From JAZKHE01 sp040385525 (GTDB taxonomy: Bacteria > Bacteroidota > Bacteroidia > UBA4408): 64,000 nt of DNA. Made by a program: the position numbers and the translations under genes. A model generated the notes under the pieces. The model made no database searches, was not told the origin of the DNA, and saw only the letters and a program-made list of their open reading frames with translations. The stretch is taken from assembly GCA_040385525.1 (NCBI GenBank), contig JAZKHE010000002.1, forward strand, positions 620,001 to 684,000, given 5' to 3'. This document shows positions 9,702 through 18,748 of the stretch, in pieces; positions within the stretch are counted from its first letter, which is position 1, and each line of letters opens with the position of its first letter.

Positions 9702-10368
9702 GAAATGTATAAATTACATTAGTAAAGTTATATTTTTTTTGGCATTAGTTTTTTCTTCGTGTGAAAAAGAAGATGAAATTATTCCAAAACGCACTTTTTT
9801 AGAAGCTGTTCGTGCAAAATTAAATGGTAATTGGCATCTAAAAAACATTACTTCCGCAAGTGAATTAGATAAAAATTACATGGAAAAATACATAGGTTTA
9901 GATATGCTTTCTACTCAATACGGTTTTTATTGTAATCCAAAATTTACAATTCCATTTCAAACACACCACAAGTTTAATTACATGAAATTTAATTTTGAAA
10001 ATGATGGAATGGTTACTATATCAGATAATTTGTTGTATGAAGTTATAGATACATTAAATACGTCAAAGAAATGTTGGTTTAATTATTATTCTTTCAATTC
10101 AGAATTCAACCAAAAAAATGAATTTATTTTGACTGGTGAAGATTATTATGCGGCTGTTACTTTTCCTATTCCTTTAAGATTTTCAAACACTAATAAAAGT
10201 GAATTAATTACGTCAACTGTTAAAGTTGAATTTGATATTTATCCAGTTTCGCCAACAACTATTTATTTAGTAAAGTATAGAGCATTTTGTAAAAATAAGC
10301 ACGAAGAAAATGCTTTTAACCAGCAATATACAAGTGATTTAACTTTTGTTTTAGAAAAAATCAATTAA
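9700..10368 (+). CDS. Lipoprotein, lipocalin-like start, function unknown
   Basis: 222 residues from ATG 9700; an in-frame TTG at 9691 is less likely. A signal peptide ends at FSSC (Cys about 22), followed by EKEDEI, a lipobox with an acidic stretch like those of surface lipoproteins. The mature part begins KLNGNWHLKNI, the same GxWxL pattern as in the divergent neighbour, so both may share a lipocalin-like barrel. The rest is rich in aromatic beta-strand patterns. The next gene starts 12 bases downstream, so the two probably form an operon. Function is not known. Confidence 0.65.
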   Translation: MKCINYISKVIFFLALVFSSCEKEDEIIPKRTFLEAVRAKLNGNWHLKNITSASELDKNYMEKYIGLDMLSTQYGFYCNPKFTIPFQTHHKFNYMKFNFENDGMVTISDNLLYEVIDTLNTSKKCWFNYYSFNSEFNQKNEFILTGEDYYAAVTFPIPLRFSNTNKSELITSTVKVEFDIYPVSPTTIYLVKYRAFCKNKHEENAFNQQYTSDLTFVLEKIN

Positions 10369-10380
10369 ATTATATAAACT

Positions 10381-10977
10381 ATGAAAAAACTATTTTTTGC
10401 ATTAGCAATTCTAATTTCAGCAAAAGCTTTTGCGCAACCACAACCTCAAGGCGAATTTCATAAATACATTGTGAAAAAAACGGATGATGAAAGAAGAAAG
10501 ACAAAATCGCAAGAATGGTGGAATAAAGGAGTAATTGTTTTTTCTACCAATGAAATTAAGAGAACGGCAACAACTGCTGAAGTAAAATTACAAACTAGTT
10601 TTACAGCAGAACAAACAATTTATGGAAGAGCTTTTTTACCCAAAAGTATTGGTCAGTTGGAGCGTAAACCTGAATCTATAATTACAAGATTTATAGTAGA
10701 TGGTAAACCTTACAAAGCAGAAATTATTTATAAAGACGATATGATGTTAGACGAAGCATGGTCATCGTTTATGTATATTTTGCCTGAAGATATGCCTTCG
10801 TTATTTGATGATTTAGAAACAGGCGAACACATTGTAAAAATGGAGGTTTGGAGTAGTGTTCCAACTGAAAAAACTACAGTTTATACTGATGAAAATGATA
10901 AAGCATTAGCAGTAGCAAAAGAAGAAATAAATAGAGGTCAGTTTTTAGCTGCTGGAGAATTTAAAATTGTGAAATAA
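10381..10977 (+). CDS. Secreted protein of unknown function
   Basis: 198 residues with a clear signal peptide (MKKLFFALAILISAKAFAQ). The mature part is soluble, with mixed charge, no Cys and no motif I recognise; beta-rich stretches such as FIVDGKPYKAEIIYKDDMM are seen. It follows the lipoprotein gene by 12 bases and ends at a strong terminator, so the two form an export-directed pair. I cannot assign a function. Confidence 0.6.
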   Translation: MKKLFFALAILISAKAFAQPQPQGEFHKYIVKKTDDERRKTKSQEWWNKGVIVFSTNEIKRTATTAEVKLQTSFTAEQTIYGRAFLPKSIGQLERKPESIITRFIVDGKPYKAEIIYKDDMMLDEAWSSFMYILPEDMPSLFDDLETGEHIVKMEVWSSVPTEKTTVYTDENDKALAVAKEEINRGQFLAAGEFKIVK

Positions 10978-10995
10978 TAAAATTTGGATAAAAAG

Positions 10996-11019
10996 AAAGC
11001 CCCAATTTGGGGCTTTTTT
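10996..11019. terminator. Bidirectional intrinsic terminator
   Basis: AAAGCCCC (10996-11003) pairs with GGGGCTTT (11009-11016) around a 5-base loop with T and A runs on either side. It serves both the plus-strand secreted-protein gene and the convergent MerR gene, whose stop lies in the T run. Confidence 0.85.
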
Positions 11020-11356
11020 AATTTAAATTCTTTTGTAATTCTAAAAGAGAAGCTTTTATATTTTCTAGTTTTTTTATCAAATCCATGTTATCTATAGTTT
11101 CCGATTTCCCTTCTTTTAGTTTGGATTTAGCGCCTTGAAGTGTAAATCCTTTTTCTTTTACTAAATGATAAATTACTTTAAAATTTTCAATATCGAGTTG
11201 CGTAAATAAACGATTCCCTTTTTTGTTTTTTTTCGGTTGAATAATATCAAACTCTTTTTCCCAAAAACGAATCAACGATGAATTTACATCAAACATTTTT
11301 GCAACTTCTCCAATTGAGAAATAAATTTTAATTGTTTCTGTTTCTTTATACGGCAT
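11018..11356 (-). CDS. MerR-family transcriptional regulator
   Basis: 112 residues from the ATG at 11356; an in-frame GTG at 11371 would add five residues but would overlap the -7 element. A MerR winged helix spans about 12-80 (YFSIGEVAKMFDVNSSLIRFWEKEF, with RFWEKEF as the recognition-helix signature). A short coiled coil follows. There is no metal-binding Cys pair or effector domain, so the ligand, if any, is unknown. This compact form is common in Bacteroidota beside cell-wall genes. It is divergent from an NlpC/P60 gene, with promoters in a 46-base gap. Confidence 0.85.
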   Translation of the reverse strand: MPYKETETIKIYFSIGEVAKMFDVNSSLIRFWEKEFDIIQPKKNKKGNRLFTQLDIENFKVIYHLVKEKGFTLQGAKSKLKEGKSETIDNMDLIKKLENIKASLLELQKNLN

Positions 11357-11370
11357 AACGAGTAGTAGCA

Positions 11371-11378
11371 CAAATATA
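11371..11378 (-). promoter_or_regulatory. -7 element of the MerR gene
   Basis: TATATTTG on the minus strand matches TAnnTTTG, about 15 bases before the ATG at 11356. It supports that start over the upstream GTG. Confidence 0.5.
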
Positions 11379-11390
11379 CTATAAATTCAT

Positions 11391-11398
11391 TATTTTTG
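11391..11398 (+). promoter_or_regulatory. -7 element of the NlpC/P60 gene
   Basis: TATTTTTG matches TAnnTTTG and ends four bases before the ATG at 11403, so the mRNA may be leaderless or nearly so. It faces the MerR promoter across a very short gap. Confidence 0.45.
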
Positions 11399-11402
11399 AA
11401 GA

Positions 11403-11909
11403 ATGATAAGGATAATTACCATTTGTTTTTTTCTACAAACAACTTATGCTTTTTCGCAAAGCAATAGTGCGGATTCTAGCTCCACTCAATTGAGCGATAA
11501 TTTTGCTGTTGAGTCGCGCTATGATAGCCTACTCACTTATGCAAAACAATACATTGGTATAAAATACAAATACCAAGGCACGACAAAAAATGGTTTCGAT
11601 TGCTCAGGATTTGTACAACATGTTTTTGCACATTATAATAAAAAATTGCCTCACGCAAGTACTGCGCAAGCTTTAATAGGTGAAGAGATTCAGCTAAAAA
11701 ATTTGCAAAAAGGCGATTTAGTTTTTTTTAAAGGAAGAAGTTTAAAATCGAAAAAAGTGGGTCATGTTGGTATTGTTATGGAAGCTAACAACGGACATTT
11801 TAAAATGATACACGCTTCTGTACACAAAGGCGTAACAATAGATTATTTTCCTGAGGGTGAATATTACAAAAAAAGATATTTAACTGCTCGTAGAATTTCG
11901 TTCGAGTAA
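11403..11909 (+). CDS. Secreted NlpC/P60 (C40) peptidoglycan endopeptidase
   Basis: 168 residues. The signal peptide is MIRIITICFFLQTTYAFSQ. The NlpC/P60 domain spans about 40-165, with the catalytic Cys in GFDCSGFVQHVF, the His in GHVGIVME and a polar residue in MIHAS. Such enzymes cut peptide stems of peptidoglycan (usually D-Glu-mDAP bonds) in the periplasm. Length is normal for a single-domain form. Its last 30 bases overlap the 3' end of the convergent membrane-protein gene. Divergence from the MerR gene makes that regulator a possible controller. Confidence 0.9.
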   Translation: MIRIITICFFLQTTYAFSQSNSADSSSTQLSDNFAVESRYDSLLTYAKQYIGIKYKYQGTTKNGFDCSGFVQHVFAHYNKKLPHASTAQALIGEEIQLKNLQKGDLVFFKGRSLKSKKVGHVGIVMEANNGHFKMIHASVHKGVTIDYFPEGEYYKKRYLTARRISFE

Positions 11910-13250
11910 TTTTTTTTGAATTAAAACAGTTATAAAAACTAAAACAAAAAAAACGGGAAGCCATAAAACTCTCGCTTGCAATCTGTCGTAAACATTAGCT
12001 AAACTTGCTGTAACGGCTGCATTACTAATACAAATAATAAACACCGCAGTTAAAAAAAATAAAACTCGCTTGTCGTTTTTAAATACAAAAAACAAAAACA
12101 ATAGTGTTGTAAAGCTAAAAACTAAAACCACTTTATTAATTGAATTGAGTAACTCGAAATTAAATTGACTTTGTTGTTGTTTTGCATTGATATAGTTTGG
12201 GTATTCTTTTTTTAAATGCGCACTAATTGGGTAAAATGGAGCAGAGTTTTCGCCATACGCGCTTAATCCACTGCCAATATTAACTTCAAAAAGTTGTTGC
12301 CACGTTGCTGTAAATGATGCTTTAATAAATAGAAAAAATATTTCTTTATCACTATATATTTGTTTTACAAAATCAGCATATTCTACATTTGCTTTTTCCC
12401 AACCACCACTTTTGGTGTAAAGCGGACTGTTTTGATAATCCCACAAAAAGGGTGCTGTAGCATTTGGCAATGAATCTTTACAGGCACAAAGACTGTAATT
12501 TTTTTTAATACACTTTTTATCTAATATTTTTTTCAGAATTCCAGTTTCGGCTAATCTTGCGGTTAGAAAAACATTGTTAGAACGACTTACTACAAAACCA
12601 AAATCGTTCTTCCAATGGTTAAAAGCTAAAAACAGGGGAGCAATTGTAATTACAGCAACTAGCTTTTTAAATTTGTTTTTATTCGCTAATAAAATGGATT
12701 TAAAACCAATAATAAACAATAAAGTAAGCGTAATAATAAGTATTACCAGATTACTGAAATGGCTAATTAGTGCCACAAAAATAAATAGTAAGGACAATGT
12801 TTTTTCAAATCTGCTTGCTTTTTCGTCAGTTAAATAAAGTAGCGAACTTAAAAATAAAATAGATGTAAATATATCTGGCATTATTTGGTTAGAGTACCAG
12901 CTAATTCCTGTAATTAAAGACAGAATGATTGTAATAAATAATATGATTATTTTTTTTAATTTAAATAATTCGCAACAACGTACAATCAAAAAACTAAGAA
13001 TTAAGTTTTGAAAAAGAGGTACAGTATATAAAGTTGCTTTCCAAGTAATCCAATTTATAAATAGACCATAGCCAATTGGTCTGTCAACAGGTGGTTTTAA
13101 CTCTATGGAAGAAACAATATAAGTGCCCGAATCTGAATACAATAAAGGATAACCATTGTAAAATAACGGCCAGCATAAAATTAGAGTTAAAACAAAAAGT
13201 AAAGTTAGTTTTGACGCAGCGATTTGATCTAATAAAACTCGCCAATTCAT
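11880..13250 (-). CDS. Polytopic membrane protein, possible GT-C-type glycosyltransferase
   Basis: 456 residues with about ten hydrophobic helices. The first loop has an acidic motif (LLYSDSGTYIVSS), the place where GT-C fold glycosyltransferases carry their catalytic acid. A Cys-rich loop (KKCIKKNYSLCACKD) lies near 240, on what is probably the periplasmic side. I do not recognise a named family, so the GT-C idea is an inference. The start codon overlaps the stop of the upstream M23 peptidase gene (TAATG), which implies translational coupling. The 3' end overlaps the NlpC/P60 gene by 30 bases. Confidence 0.6.
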   Translation of the reverse strand: MNWRVLLDQIAASKLTLLFVLTLILCWPLFYNGYPLLYSDSGTYIVSSIELKPPVDRPIGYGLFINWITWKATLYTVPLFQNLILSFLIVRCCELFKLKKIIILFITIILSLITGISWYSNQIMPDIFTSILFLSSLLYLTDEKASRFEKTLSLLFIFVALISHFSNLVILIITLTLLFIIGFKSILLANKNKFKKLVAVITIAPLFLAFNHWKNDFGFVVSRSNNVFLTARLAETGILKKILDKKCIKKNYSLCACKDSLPNATAPFLWDYQNSPLYTKSGGWEKANVEYADFVKQIYSDKEIFFLFIKASFTATWQQLFEVNIGSGLSAYGENSAPFYPISAHLKKEYPNYINAKQQQSQFNFELLNSINKVVLVFSFTTLLFLFFVFKNDKRVLFFLTAVFIICISNAAVTASLANVYDRLQARVLWLPVFFVLVFITVLIQKKLLERNSTSS

Positions 13251-14221
13251 TAATCAAACGATTGGTTGTTTATTTCGCTCATTTCTAACATAGCTGCATA
13301 ATCTTCTGGCGATAAATCAGAAGCAAAGAAATTAATTGGATCAATTTTATCTCCGTTTTTAATTACTTCGTAATGTAAATGCGGACCAGACGAAGTACCT
13401 GTGTTACCAACGTATCCAATAATATCGCCACGTTTAACTTTTTGTCCGGCACGCACAGCAAATCTGCTCATGTGTCCGTACAAAGTTTTGTAGCCATAAC
13501 CATGGTCTAATACAACGTGGTTTCCGTAGCCACGTGCTTCTGCATCAGCAGTTTCTACAACAGCATCGCTAGCAGCATAAATAGGGGTGCCTACACTTGC
13601 AGTAAAATCTAAACCTGTGTGGAATTTTGTAATTTTATATATAGGGTGTGTTCTCCAACCAAAACCCGATGCTAAACGTTTTAAATCTTTGTTGTCAATT
13701 GGTTGAATAGAAGGAATAGCCTTCATTAACTGTTCTTTATTCTTAACTAATTTAATTACATCATCAAACGATTTGCTTTGAATGTACATTTGTTTGGCAA
13801 TTCTATCTAATTTTTGAGTGCTTTCTAAAATTAAATCGCTGTTAGTTAAATTTTCTAATTGTTTGTAGCGATCGGCACCACCAAAACCAGCTTTTCTAAT
13901 TTCATCAGGAATAGGTTCTGCTTCAAAAATGGCGCGATAAATATTATCATCACGTTTTTGCAAATCTTCTAAAACATAGTTTAGTTGATTAAGTTTTCCG
14001 TTTAAAACCTCGTAGTTATAGCTTAATTCCTCAATATTACGTTTTAACTGCTTTTCTTTCGGGCTATCTAAATAAGTATAAGCTAAAAAAATACTGATAG
14101 ATGCAAAAACCAATCCAGCAGCCACATACGAAAGCACTTGCTTAACTCTATCCCAAACACGCATTTGTACCTTTTCGTACTTGAGTGTTTTAGTATTAAA
14201 GTAAAATTTTACTTTCGACAT
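13250..14221 (-). CDS. M23-family cell-wall metallopeptidase, membrane-anchored
   Basis: 323 residues. One N-terminal membrane helix (about 28-48) is followed by a coiled-coil-like region (about 55-110) and a LytM/M23 domain (about 190-300). The zinc motifs are visible: HTGLDF (H of HxxxD) and the HLHYEV pair near the end, with YGNHVVLDHGYGYKTLYGHMS between them. This type cleaves peptidoglycan cross-links or activates amidases. It is translationally coupled to the membrane protein behind it and diverges from alaS across 120 bases. Confidence 0.9.
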   Translation of the reverse strand: MSKVKFYFNTKTLKYEKVQMRVWDRVKQVLSYVAAGLVFASISIFLAYTYLDSPKEKQLKRNIEELSYNYEVLNGKLNQLNYVLEDLQKRDDNIYRAIFEAEPIPDEIRKAGFGGADRYKQLENLTNSDLILESTQKLDRIAKQMYIQSKSFDDVIKLVKNKEQLMKAIPSIQPIDNKDLKRLASGFGWRTHPIYKITKFHTGLDFTASVGTPIYAASDAVVETADAEARGYGNHVVLDHGYGYKTLYGHMSRFAVRAGQKVKRGDIIGYVGNTGTSSGPHLHYEVIKNGDKIDPINFFASDLSPEDYAAMLEMSEINNQSFD

Positions 14222-14267
14222 TTATGCTTAATTTTAAATCGGTAAGTGCGAATTTAAACAAATAAAC

Positions 14268-14275
14268 TAAATTTG
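14268..14275 (+). promoter_or_regulatory. -7 element of alaS
   Basis: TAAATTTG followed by C matches TAnnTTTG, with a leader of about 65 bases before the alaS ATG. The -33 region is not clear. Confidence 0.45.
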
Positions 14276-14341
14276 CATCTAAATATTGGCTAAAAGGCTG
14301 ATATCACTAATAAATTAATACAATTTAACAAATAAACAGCT

Positions 14342-16990
14342 ATGCTTAGCTCAAACCAAATTCGTAAAACATTTTTAGATTTTTTTGCTTCAAAAGGTCA
14401 TACTATTGTTGAATCTGCGCCAATGGTGGTAAAAAACGATCCAACTTTAATGTTTAATAATTCAGGAATGGCTCCTTTTAAAGATATCTTTTTAGGAAAT
14501 TCTCCCATTAAACATCCTCGCGTAGCCGATACTCAAAAATGTTTGCGCGTTTCTGGTAAACACAACGATTTAGAGGAAGTTGGTGTTGATACTTATCACC
14601 ACACTATGTTCGAAATGTTGGGTAACTGGAGTTTTGGCGATTATTTTAAAAAAGATGCAATTGCTTGGGCTTGGGAATTGCTTACCGAAGTTTATAAAAT
14701 TGACAAAGACCGTTTATACGTTACCATTTTTGAAGGCGATGCGAAAGAAAATTTAGCAAGAGATACAGAAGCTTATGATACTTGGAAAAAATACATTGCC
14801 GAAGACCGAATTTTAAACGGAAATAAAAAAGATAACTTTTGGGAAATGGGCGATCAAGGACCATGTGGACCTTGCTCTGAAATTCATTTTGATGGTAGAA
14901 GTGACGAAGAAAGAAAAGCTGTTGCTGGTAGCACTTTGGTAAATAATGATCATCCAAATGTGATAGAAATTTGGAACAATGTATTTATGGAGTTTAATCG
15001 TAAAGCAGATGGTTCGTTAGAAAAACTACCAAAACAACACGTAGATACCGGGATGGGATTTGAGCGTTTGGTGCGTGTTTTACAAGGTAAATCATCAAAC
15101 TACGATACAGATGTTTTTATGCCTTTAATTGGTAAAATTGAAGAATTAAGTGGATTACGTTACAAGCCCGAAGATGAAGAAAAACATAAAAAACAATTAA
15201 TAATAAATATTGCTATTCGTGTAATTGCTGATCATATTCGTACTATTTCTTTTTCTATAGCTGATGGTCAGTTGCCTTCAAACACTGGTGCTGGTTATGT
15301 AATTCGTCGTATTTTAAGAAGAGCAATTCGTTATGGTTACCAATCTTTAAATATTAAAGAACCATTTATGTATCGTTTAGTTCCTGTGCTGGCTCACCAC
15401 ATGGGTGCTGCTTTTCCTGAATTAAACACACAAAAATTATTAATAGAAAAAGTTTTAAAAGAAGAAGAGATTTCATTTTTTAGAACATTAGAAACGGGCT
15501 TAAAACGTATTGATAATGTTTGTATAGAAGTAAATCATTCTGCAGATAAAGTAATTAAAGGTGATGTTGTTTTTGAGTTGTATGATACCTATGGTTTTCC
15601 TGTAGATTTAACTTCGTTAATTGCAAAAGGTTATGGATTAACCATAGATGAAGATGGCTTTAAAGCTGAATTAGAAAAACAAAAAACACGTTCGCGTTCT
15701 GCGGCTGTTGTAGATACTGATGATTGGGTAATTTTAATTCCTGATGCTGAAACTAATTTTGTAGGATATACACAGCACGTTAGTCAAGCTAAAATTACAC
15801 GTTACCGCAAGGTTTCTGCAAAAGGAAAAAATCAATTTCAATTGGTTTTAAATGTAACGCCTTTTTATGCTGAAAGTGGTGGACAAGTTGGAGATAGAGG
15901 TGTTTTTGATTTTGGTTCTGAAAAAATTGAAGTGTTAGATACCAAAAAAGAAAATGGCGTTACCATGCATATTTGCGAAACGTTACCTAGCGATTTAAAT
16001 AAAGAGTTTGAAGCTAGAGTAGATGTTGAAAAAAGAAAAAATACAGAAAATAATCACTCAGCAACACACTTAATGCACGCTGCATTGCGCAAGGTGTTGG
16101 GCACACATGTAGAGCAAAAAGGTTCGTTAGTAAACGAAGAATATTTACGTTTCGATTTCTCTCATTTTTCTAAAGTTACCGATGAAGAAATTGCACAAAT
16201 TGAAAAATTGGTAAACCAAAAAATTAGAGAAAATATACAATCTAACATTCAATCTATGGCGATTGAAGATGCCAAAAAAACAGGCGCTATGGCTTTGTTT
16301 GGCGAAAAATATGGCGATGTAGTTAGAGTGGTTGAATTTGATAAATCTTATTCTGTAGAGCTCTGTGGAGGCACACACGTTAGCGCAACCGGTAATATTG
16401 GCTACTTTAAAATAATTTCAGAAAGTGCTGTAGCTGCTGGTATTCGTAGAATAGAAGCTATTACAGGCGCAGCTTCAGAAAAATATATCGAAACTAAATT
16501 TGCTTTGATTGATGAGGTTAAAGAAACCCTAAAAAATCCTAAAGATGTTTTAAAAAGTATTTCTGCCTTACAAGAGCAAAACGCAGAATTACAAAAGCAA
16601 GTAGACGGATTTTTAAAAGAAAAAGCAAAAACAATTAAACAAGACTTAAAACAAAAAATCACTTTGCATAATGGTGTGAACTTTGTCGCGCAAAAAATTG
16701 AATTAGATTCAGCTGACGCAATAAAAGACATTGCTTTTCAATTAAAATCGGAAGTAGAACATTTTTACGGAGTAATTGCTGCTGAAATTAAAGGAAAACC
16801 AAGTCTTTCTGTTGTTGTTTCAGATGATTTAGTAAACGATAAAAAAATGAATGCAAGTACAATTGTGCGCGAGTTAGCAAAAGAAATTCAAGGTGGTGGC
16901 GGTGGACAAGCATTTTATGCAACAGCTGGCGGAACCAAATCAGATGGTATGGAAAGCGCACTTAAAAAAGCAATAAATTTTATAGCATAA
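14342..16990 (+). CDS. alaS: Alanine--tRNA ligase
   Basis: 882 residues, full length for bacterial AlaRS. The class II catalytic core has [12 protein letters not shown] and [18 protein letters not shown] near the N-terminus. The tRNA-recognition region follows. The editing domain has the zinc ligands in [10 protein letters not shown] (about 570) and CGGTHV (about 675). A C-terminal coiled coil and DHHA1-type Gly-rich region ([14 protein letters not shown]) complete it. It charges tRNA-Ala and clears mischarged Ser and Gly. The stop lies only two bases before the GTG of the next gene, an exported protein, so the two are likely cotranscribed. Confidence 0.98.
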   Translation: MLSSNQIRKTFLDFFASKGHTIVESAPMVVKNDPTLMFNNSGMAPFKDIFLGNSPIKHPRVADTQKCLRVSGKHNDLEEVGVDTYHHTMFEMLGNWSFGDYFKKDAIAWAWELLTEVYKIDKDRLYVTIFEGDAKENLARDTEAYDTWKKYIAEDRILNGNKKDNFWEMGDQGPCGPCSEIHFDGRSDEERKAVAGSTLVNNDHPNVIEIWNNVFMEFNRKADGSLEKLPKQHVDTGMGFERLVRVLQGKSSNYDTDVFMPLIGKIEELSGLRYKPEDEEKHKKQLIINIAIRVIADHIRTISFSIADGQLPSNTGAGYVIRRILRRAIRYGYQSLNIKEPFMYRLVPVLAHHMGAAFPELNTQKLLIEKVLKEEEISFFRTLETGLKRIDNVCIEVNHSADKVIKGDVVFELYDTYGFPVDLTSLIAKGYGLTIDEDGFKAELEKQKTRSRSAAVVDTDDWVILIPDAETNFVGYTQHVSQAKITRYRKVSAKGKNQFQLVLNVTPFYAESGGQVGDRGVFDFGSEKIEVLDTKKENGVTMHICETLPSDLNKEFEARVDVEKRKNTENNHSATHLMHAALRKVLGTHVEQKGSLVNEEYLRFDFSHFSKVTDEEIAQIEKLVNQKIRENIQSNIQSMAIEDAKKTGAMALFGEKYGDVVRVVEFDKSYSVELCGGTHVSATGNIGYFKIISESAVAAGIRRIEAITGAASEKYIETKFALIDEVKETLKNPKDVLKSISALQEQNAELQKQVDGFLKEKAKTIKQDLKQKITLHNGVNFVAQKIELDSADAIKDIAFQLKSEVEHFYGVIAAEIKGKPSLSVVVSDDLVNDKKMNASTIVRELAKEIQGGGGGQAFYATAGGTKSDGMESALKKAINFIA

Positions 16991-16992
16991 TA

Positions 16993-18744
16993 GTGATTAG
17001 GAATTTATTAATTATATTATTTTTATGCAGTCATTTTTTTGTAGCAAAAGCTCAAATTGATTTTGCGAACTATCAAGCTATAGAAACAGGTTCTTGGCCT
17101 GAAGTTGTCTGTATTAGTGATATAAATAACGATGGTTTAAATGATGTTGTTTTAGGTACATCATTTTATTTTGACGCCCCTAATGATTATAAACTGTTTG
17201 TTTATATACAAAATCAAACGGGAGGATTAAAGACTCCTATTAAATATGCATATTCAACTTCAAGCAGAATTAGCGCTATAGACATTGACGATGTCAATAA
17301 TGATGGAAGAAATGATGTTATAATTGCTTATGGAGATAGTATTGGTATTTTTTTTCAAAATTCCTTTGGAACTTTAAATACAATACAGAAACGGTTTACC
17401 GGAATTGGTGCCGATGGAGTAAAATGTGGTGATCTTAATAATGATGGGCTAAAAGATATAGCTGTTTCTCATTGGAACGAAGACAAGATTCGAATATTTT
17501 ACCAAACTATATCAGGTTTTACAAGTTTAACCTTTTCTAAACCAAATGGAGGTTACGATGAAATTGATGTTGGCGACATTAACAATGATGGTTTAACTGA
17601 TGTTGTTTTTATGGCAGGTCAATTATTAGGAGGAATACATGTTTACACACAAAATACTTCTGGAGGATTGAATCCATACACATCATATTTTCCACAAGAA
17701 CCAGTTTGGAAAAGTTTGAATGGAATTGCGATAGGTGATTTGAATAACGATGGAAAAAACGATGTTGTTGCTTCTATGGGAGGTAATACTCCAAATGCAT
17801 ATATTGATATTTGGCATCAAAATGGACAAACAAATTTACTAGAAGATTGTATTCAAAAAAGTGCTTATGATGTACCTGAATCAATTGAAATTGCAGATTT
17901 GAATTGCGATGGGAAAAATGAGGTGATTTTAGTTCACGGAGGATGGAATAAATTAAGTGTATATGAACAAGACGAAAATGATAATTATGGTAGTTATAAA
18001 AAGTTTAGTCTTCCATACGCTAGCCATTACAGTCCTTATGGATTAAGTATAGGCGATATTAATAATGATGGTAGAAAAGATATTGCTTTAGCAGATTATA
18101 ACAATGGTTTGATCTTGCTTATCAATAAATCTAATGCTGTTAACGATAGTAAAATAGTTTCTGTAACATCAGATACAACAAATACCGATACTTATGTTTA
18201 CAACCCAGAGTTAGGTACCATTGTGTCTACATACAATTCAAATAATTATTTAATTACAGAAACATATTCGTTTAAAATAAATAAAGTTGAAAGTTACGAT
18301 AGAATAAATGTTGATTCAATTATTGTGAGAGAAGGTACGTTATGCTCGCACCATTATTTAGACACCACTATAATTTCGAATGAATATTCTATTCGACAAA
18401 GTATTATTGATACTGTTGATTATCATCTTATAAAAGATTCTGTTTTAATAGTTAATCCATTGGAATATGTAATTAATGATACAAATTTTGTAGTCCCCAA
18501 TGTTTTTTCGCCTAATAATGATGGTGTTAACGATTATTTTTTTGTAGCTACAAAAGTTTTAATGAGAAGCTTTCATTGTAAAATTTATAATCGCTGGGGA
18601 AAAGTCATATACGAATTTGATGATGTTTCAAAAAAATGGGATGGTACACATAGTGTAGATGGTACATATTTTTATGTTATAACTATAGAAGATATACAAC
18701 AAAACTTAGTTTTTAGAAATGGGATAATTACATTATTTAGATAA
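16993..18744 (+). CDS. Secreted seven-repeat FG-GAP/VCBS propeller protein with T9SS type B C-terminal domain
   Basis: 583 residues from a GTG start fixed by the signal peptide (IRNLLIILFLCSHFFVAKAQ). Seven repeats of the form DxNNDGxxDVVxx lie about every 50 residues between 42 and 365 (DINNDGLNDVVLG, DVNNDGRNDVIIA, and so on, the sixth as DLNCDGKNEVIL). Each is a Ca2+-binding FG-GAP loop, and seven predict a closed beta-propeller. A linker follows, then a C-terminal domain from about 499 with NVFSPNNDGVNDYF, IYNRWGKVIYE, WDGT and GTYFYVI. This is the gliding-motility-associated sorting domain recognised by type IX secretion. The protein should be exported to the surface or medium; its ligand is unknown. 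Confidence 0.9.
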   Translation: MIRNLLIILFLCSHFFVAKAQIDFANYQAIETGSWPEVVCISDINNDGLNDVVLGTSFYFDAPNDYKLFVYIQNQTGGLKTPIKYAYSTSSRISAIDIDDVNNDGRNDVIIAYGDSIGIFFQNSFGTLNTIQKRFTGIGADGVKCGDLNNDGLKDIAVSHWNEDKIRIFYQTISGFTSLTFSKPNGGYDEIDVGDINNDGLTDVVFMAGQLLGGIHVYTQNTSGGLNPYTSYFPQEPVWKSLNGIAIGDLNNDGKNDVVASMGGNTPNAYIDIWHQNGQTNLLEDCIQKSAYDVPESIEIADLNCDGKNEVILVHGGWNKLSVYEQDENDNYGSYKKFSLPYASHYSPYGLSIGDINNDGRKDIALADYNNGLILLINKSNAVNDSKIVSVTSDTTNTDTYVYNPELGTIVSTYNSNNYLITETYSFKINKVESYDRINVDSIIVREGTLCSHHYLDTTIISNEYSIRQSIIDTVDYHLIKDSVLIVNPLEYVINDTNFVVPNVFSPNNDGVNDYFFVATKVLMRSFHCKIYNRWGKVIYEFDDVSKKWDGTHSVDGTYFYVITIEDIQQNLVFRNGIITLFR

Positions 18745-18748
18745 TTTA

